NCBI GenBank assembly: GCA_031292625.1
Contig: JARLGU010000051.1
Coordinates: 99,618-163,617 of the forward strand
Length of the DNA stretch: 64,000 bases
From: Capsulimonadaceae bacterium
Lineage (GTDB): Bacteria; Armatimonadota; Armatimonadia; Armatimonadales; Capsulimonadaceae
Direction of reading: 5' to 3'
In this document: piece after piece, positions 61,010 through 64,000 of the stretch
How the letters are laid out: the number at the start of each line of letters is the position of its first letter
How positions within the stretch are numbered: position 1 is the first letter of the stretch
Notes under the pieces: generated by a model
Databases searched by the model: none
What the model was told of the DNA's origin: nothing
The model's input: only the letters and a program-made list of their open reading frames with translations
Program-made: the position numbers and the translations under genes

Positions 61010-62068
61010 ATGAATAAGCTAGGAAAGCAGACGGTTCTTGCCGCCGCCGCAATGCTGGCAGGCGTTGGCGCACTGACGTCGACGGCCGCGGTTGCCGATC
61101 TGACGATTGTCAGCAAAGTCGATGTCACCGGTCTTCCGACGCCTCCGGGCGGTCCACAAGGCGCTCAGGGAGCTCCGGGCGGACAGCCGGGAGGGCCGCC
61201 GCAAGGGGGGCAGGGCAGGCCGGGAGGCGGGCCGTCGCGGTACCCGCAAATCATCACGACGTACATTAAGGGCACGAATGTACGTACCGAGGTGAAGGAT
61301 GGCGCGATTCGCATCTACAACGGCGAGCGAAAGCGCATCACTGTAATCAATCCAACCGATAAAACGTATTGGACCGAAGACACTGAAGATTCGAGCGGCC
61401 GCTTTCCCTTCGGCCGGCTGAACGTGGATTCTACGGTCGCAGTGAAGCAAGCAGACACCGCAAGCAAGGAAAATAGCGCACTCGTTGCAGGCGCCAAGAC
61501 ACAGAAGTATGGGATTGCGGGTAACTTGCAGATCTCTATCCAGCGCAATGACGATGAGAACGGCGCTCCGGATGCTGGGCAGAACGCCGCGCCGGCCGCG
61601 CCGCCCAACGGCGACGGGGCGGGGCAGGATCAAGGTCGTCGAGGACGTGGCCGCGGCTTCATGCCGACCGGCCCGATCAAAGTGGCCGGCGAACTTTGGG
61701 TGTCGAACGACCTGAAAGCGCCCGACGGCAAGTTCCTGCAGGACGCGCTCTACTCGCCGATCGTCACGATTGGCCGCTTCCGCATGCTGACCGCGCCGAT
61801 CGTCGAGCAGTTGCGGACTCTGCCAGGACTGCCGCTCAAGAGCAAAGTCACCGTCTCGGTCACGATGCGCGACAAGCCAGTGGCGGTTACGACGACGTTT
61901 GCGGTTCAGTCGATTAAGACTGGCGACCTGGATGACGCCCTCTTCGAGCGTCCCTCGGACTACGAGCACATCGATGCGCCGACGTTCGGTCGCGGCGGCC
62001 GGCGCGGTCAAGGCGGCGGCGATCAGGGCGGACCTGGCAATGGTCCTCCTCCGCCTAGCGATAACTGA
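61010..62068 (+). CDS. Secreted Gly/Pro/Gln-rich protein of unknown function
   Basis: 352 residues with a signal peptide (TVLAAAAMLAGVGALTSTAAVA). Two low-complexity Gly/Pro/Gln-rich tracts (about 45-80 and the C-terminal ~25) and an Asn/Ala/Pro-rich linker (about 185-215) separate beta-rich parts (IITTYIKGTNVRTEVKDG; ITVINPTDKTYW; VAGELWVSNDL). The layout resembles LolA/LolB-like or DUF4412-type lipoprotein-binding proteins, where a short 'TYWT' element recurs, but I cannot name the family. ATG 61010 is chosen for the signal peptide; AAGGA lies 12 bases upstream. It forms its own unit between hairpins. Confidence 0.75.
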   Translation: MNKLGKQTVLAAAAMLAGVGALTSTAAVADLTIVSKVDVTGLPTPPGGPQGAQGAPGGQPGGPPQGGQGRPGGGPSRYPQIITTYIKGTNVRTEVKDGAIRIYNGERKRITVINPTDKTYWTEDTEDSSGRFPFGRLNVDSTVAVKQADTASKENSALVAGAKTQKYGIAGNLQISIQRNDDENGAPDAGQNAAPAAPPNGDGAGQDQGRRGRGRGFMPTGPIKVAGELWVSNDLKAPDGKFLQDALYSPIVTIGRFRMLTAPIVEQLRTLPGLPLKSKVTVSVTMRDKPVAVTTTFAVQSIKTGDLDDALFERPSDYEHIDAPTFGRGGRRGQGGGDQGGPGNGPPPPSDN

Positions 62069-62090
62069 GCGGCTACGCATCGCCATCCAG

Positions 62091-62124
62091 GCCCCGCCGG
62101 TTCCTCCGGCGGGGCTTGGTTGTT
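62091..62124 (+). terminator. Intrinsic terminator after the Gly/Pro-rich protein gene
   Basis: GCCCCGCCGG pairs perfectly with CCGGCGGGGC around TTCCT and is followed by TTGGTTGTT. Confidence 0.85.
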
Positions 62125-62266
62125 GTATGCCGGACATGCGCGCGTTCGTGATCTTTGGGGCTTGCGCCGCCTATTCTTGTTTCGTTCGCGCAGGAATATC
62201 GTCAGGTTTGGAGTGTCTGCTAGAGGGGTAATGTTTACTACGAGAAGTCAAAGGAGGGTTACGCCA

Positions 62267-62455
62267 ATGCCTCACATTGATGTTATCGGGAGTATGTTCA
62301 AGCACGCGGAGGGAGCCCTGAAGGCCGCCGGGGATTTGAACATCGCTTCCAGGAATGCAGTTCTGGAACGGAGCGATGTGAAGGTCCGAAAGCAAATGGG
62401 CGTTTCAAGAAAGCCGCAAACTCTGCCGCGGAAAACACCGAGAGGGCGCGGCTAA
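62267..62455 (+). CDS. Small basic protein of unknown function
   Basis: 62 residues. A first half that could form an amphipathic helix (IDVIGSMFKHAEGALKAAGD) is followed by a strongly basic tail (VSRKPQTLPRKTPRGRG). It has an excellent AAGGAGGG site eight bases before the ATG and its own terminator, with another terminator upstream, so it looks like a separately expressed gene. No family recognised. The basic tail suggests nucleic-acid or ribosome binding, which is inference. Confidence 0.65.
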   Translation: MPHIDVIGSMFKHAEGALKAAGDLNIASRNAVLERSDVKVRKQMGVSRKPQTLPRKTPRGRG

Positions 62456-62469
62456 GGGCTCAGAGAGAT

Positions 62470-62505
62470 ATCCCCCACCATTTTCATTTTATTTTGGTGG
62501 GGGAT
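62470..62505 (+). terminator. Terminator after the small basic protein gene
   Basis: ATCCCCCACCA pairs perfectly with TGGTGGGGGAT across a T-rich 14-nt loop; CATCGTTTGT follows. It may also serve the convergent oxidoreductase. Confidence 0.8.
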
Positions 62506-62594
62506 CATCGTTTGTCGATGCACGTTCTTGATCGACCGATTCTCTTATTGACGAGCCGCGCGATTTCGAACCTCCGCGACGATCGCATTCGTGC

Positions 62595-63629
62595 CTATCC
62601 CCCGAGCGTGACGGTCTTGCCCGTGGTTGCGGATACATAAGAGGCTTCGAGGAGACGCGAGACGTCGAGGCCGTGCTCTTGAGAGCCGCGCGGCGTTTGT
62701 CCGCTTAAGATGCAGTTGATCCAGTCGGTGACGGGGCTCGGGACGTTGGGCATTTGGTCTTCCTTCTCCGTCTCATGCCGTCCGACTTCGCTCCACGTGA
62801 TCGCAAACGGCGCGCCCGTGGCGGTGAGGGTGCCCGTGGTTCCCTGGTAGGCGGACCGGATCCGCCGTTCCGCGTATGCGCTGTCGCCGATCGCGCCGAT
62901 GTGAGCAATCAGGCCGCCTTCGAGGCGGATATTAATGCTTGCGCGCATGTCGTCCGGCACGTTGTCCATCATCGCGCTCACCTCGAGCGGCTTGCGGTTG
63001 GTCACCCAGAGTAGCTCGCTCATCAAGTGCCCGCCCCCGTCGAATAGGTAACCGCCTCCGTTGGCTGCCGGATCTGCGCGAAAAAGGGTGGGCTTGACGA
63101 TCCCGGGCATTTGATCGGGCATCGGGACCCGCCCGAACACGGCGGCAGCCGAGCCGGACCAGCAGATGTCCACATACTCAAGCGTTCCGATCCGTCCTTC
63201 CACGATCCCTTCGCGCATTATGGCCGTGTGCCGCCAGTAAGGCGCATTCAACGCGACCGCAAGGGTTCGGTCGGTGCGCTTCGCCGTTTCCAAGATCCGT
63301 TCGGCATCGCTCACGGTGATCGCCATTGGCTTCTCGAGAAGCACGTGCAAACCGCGATTCATTGCCTCGATTGCTTGCAAAGCATGCTGATCGTGCGGCG
63401 TGGCGATGATGACGCCGTCAAGCGGCTCTCGATCGAGCATCTCAATCCAATCCGTGTAGCGTCCCGGAATGGAGAAGTGGTCGGCGACGGTTTTCAGCTC
63501 TTCGGGGCTGCGCCGGCAGGCGGCGGCGAGGACAGTGCGCTCGTCACGCTGGACGTCGGGTAGGTGGCGGCGCGACGCGAATGCTCCCGCGCCGATAATG
63601 CCGATTCGCAAAGGTTTTTGAGTGGGCAT
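62595..63629 (-). CDS. Gfo/Idh/MocA-family oxidoreductase
   Basis: 344 residues from ATG 63629. NAD(P)-binding GIIGAGAFASRRHLP, family motif LLEKPMAITVSDAE, and catalytic domain with GGGYLFDGGGHLMSELLW holding the conserved His. It differs clearly from the oxidoreductase at 51 kb. Likely a sugar or inositol dehydrogenase; the substrate is unknown. AGGAG lies too far upstream (about 25 bases) to be sure of the start; TTG 63638 is an alternative. Confidence 0.9.
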   Translation of the reverse strand: MPTQKPLRIGIIGAGAFASRRHLPDVQRDERTVLAAACRRSPEELKTVADHFSIPGRYTDWIEMLDREPLDGVIIATPHDQHALQAIEAMNRGLHVLLEKPMAITVSDAERILETAKRTDRTLAVALNAPYWRHTAIMREGIVEGRIGTLEYVDICWSGSAAAVFGRVPMPDQMPGIVKPTLFRADPAANGGGYLFDGGGHLMSELLWVTNRKPLEVSAMMDNVPDDMRASINIRLEGGLIAHIGAIGDSAYAERRIRSAYQGTTGTLTATGAPFAITWSEVGRHETEKEDQMPNVPSPVTDWINCILSGQTPRGSQEHGLDVSRLLEASYVSATTGKTVTLGG

Positions 63630-63939
63630 AGCGAGCAACTATTCGCGATCGGTCTCCTAGTTTCCTTTTAGTACGTTCCCAGGAAAATATAGCTCATTTT
63701 GAGCGTGGTTCGCCAGTAGAGAACCCCTCTACCCCACGATGGGGACCCCTTCTCCCCGAAACGGAGAGACAAAGAGGCAAGTATTGGCCCACGCTCTTCT
63801 TTCTCCTCCCGTTTCGGCTCCTCGGCCTCGCTCGGAGTCCTGAGCCTGTCGAAGACGGTTGCCCGGTTCCATTCGGTTTGCGATCGGCATTTCCGCCAAT
63901 ATGCTATCATGCACTGAGTAGCCCCAGGAGGTCGCTGCA
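63630..63939. other. Intergenic region before the window-end gene
   Basis: No gene found. A palindromic stretch (ATGGGGACCCC, near 63739) and pyrimidine-rich sequence occur; a possible -10 (TATCAT, 63905-63910) precedes the final start codon. Confidence 0.4.
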
Positions 63940-64000
63940 ATGCTCGATAGCTTGCCGTCTCGTTCCGTCCGGTTCGGTCTATCCGGGTCGTTTTCCAAGT
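63940..64000 (+). CDS. Start of a gene cut by the window edge
   Basis: An ATG seven bases after a perfect AGGAGGT (63926-63932) opens a frame of 20 codons to the window end (MLDSLPSRSVRFGLSG). The 5' leader AGGAGGTCGCTGCA differs by one base from that of the second prepilin gene (AGGAGGTCGCTTCA), hinting at a related expression signal. The product cannot be told from so little. Confidence 0.45.
   Translation, partial: MLDSLPSRSVRFGLSGSFSK

Overview
The window looks like a chromosomal segment of an Armatimonadota bacterium, probably related to Capsulimonas. That is an inference from three things: three prepilin-like proteins of the DUF1559/'H-X9-DG' kind with the phylum-typical [17 protein letters not shown] block after the N-terminal helix, a UBact-type ubiquitin-like modifier beside a 20S proteasome, and many carbohydrate-active enzymes paired with LacI/GntR/AraC regulators. 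I could not compare it with a reference genome. There are about 44 protein genes and one tRNA. There is no rRNA, CRISPR array, recognisable transposase or phage gene.

Layout. 0.1-2.8 kb: a serine/threonine kinase with many zinc ribbons. 3.1-8.1 kb: an apparent sugar operon, with a self-operated LacI regulator translationally coupled to a prepilin-like gene, then two paralogous GH5 glycosidases. 8.5-14.9 kb: housekeeping genes lysA, an M50 protease, trpS, a CNNM/CorC-type protein and convergent rqcH. 15-18.9 kb: a very large SLBB polysaccharide-export protein. 19-25.6 kb: an AraC regulator, trmFO, a secreted 5'-nucleotidase-like enzyme, two exported ankyrin proteins and an S1/P1 nuclease. 26-28 kb: apgM and ubiX. 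28.3-35.5 kb: a second prepilin, a 1592-residue GH42-like protein and a GntR-LacI chimeric repressor. 36-40 kb: tRNA-Ser(GCU), then a thiol-redox module (TlpA-like, DsbD with two thioredoxin domains, exported MsrA). 40.2-42.6 kb: an NfnAB-type flavin oxidoreductase pair.

43.1-48.6 kb is the most notable block. It holds an Mpa/ARC ATPase, a Dop-type enzyme, a 62-residue UBact modifier ending in Gly-Glu, and proteasome beta and alpha subunits. Together they should tag proteins and degrade them. Only one Dop/PafA-like protein is present and it has Dop spacing, so the ligase must be elsewhere or this enzyme does both jobs. 48.9-54 kb: an AraC regulator, a third prepilin, a Gfo/Idh/MocA oxidoreductase and a B12-binding-type radical SAM enzyme behind an unusual operator array. 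54-58 kb: a CHASE4-like/PAS/GAF/HD-GYP signalling protein and an M48 protease. 58.4-60.8 kb: a DtxR/MntR-like regulator, an NRMT-like Nramp transporter without the canonical metal motifs, and a small membrane protein. 61-64 kb: a secreted Gly/Pro-rich protein, a 62-residue basic protein, a second Gfo/Idh/MocA oxidoreductase and the start of a gene cut by the window edge.

Two families of non-coding repeats stand out. Family A is a ~205-bp element present twice (25.8 and 35.7 kb, same orientation), and the second copy is bracketed by 33-bp direct repeats. Family B is a shorter GC-rich inverted-repeat family in at least five intergenic sites (8.2, 11.5, 29.3, 45.0 and 52.1 kb). Neither matches an RNA or element I can name.
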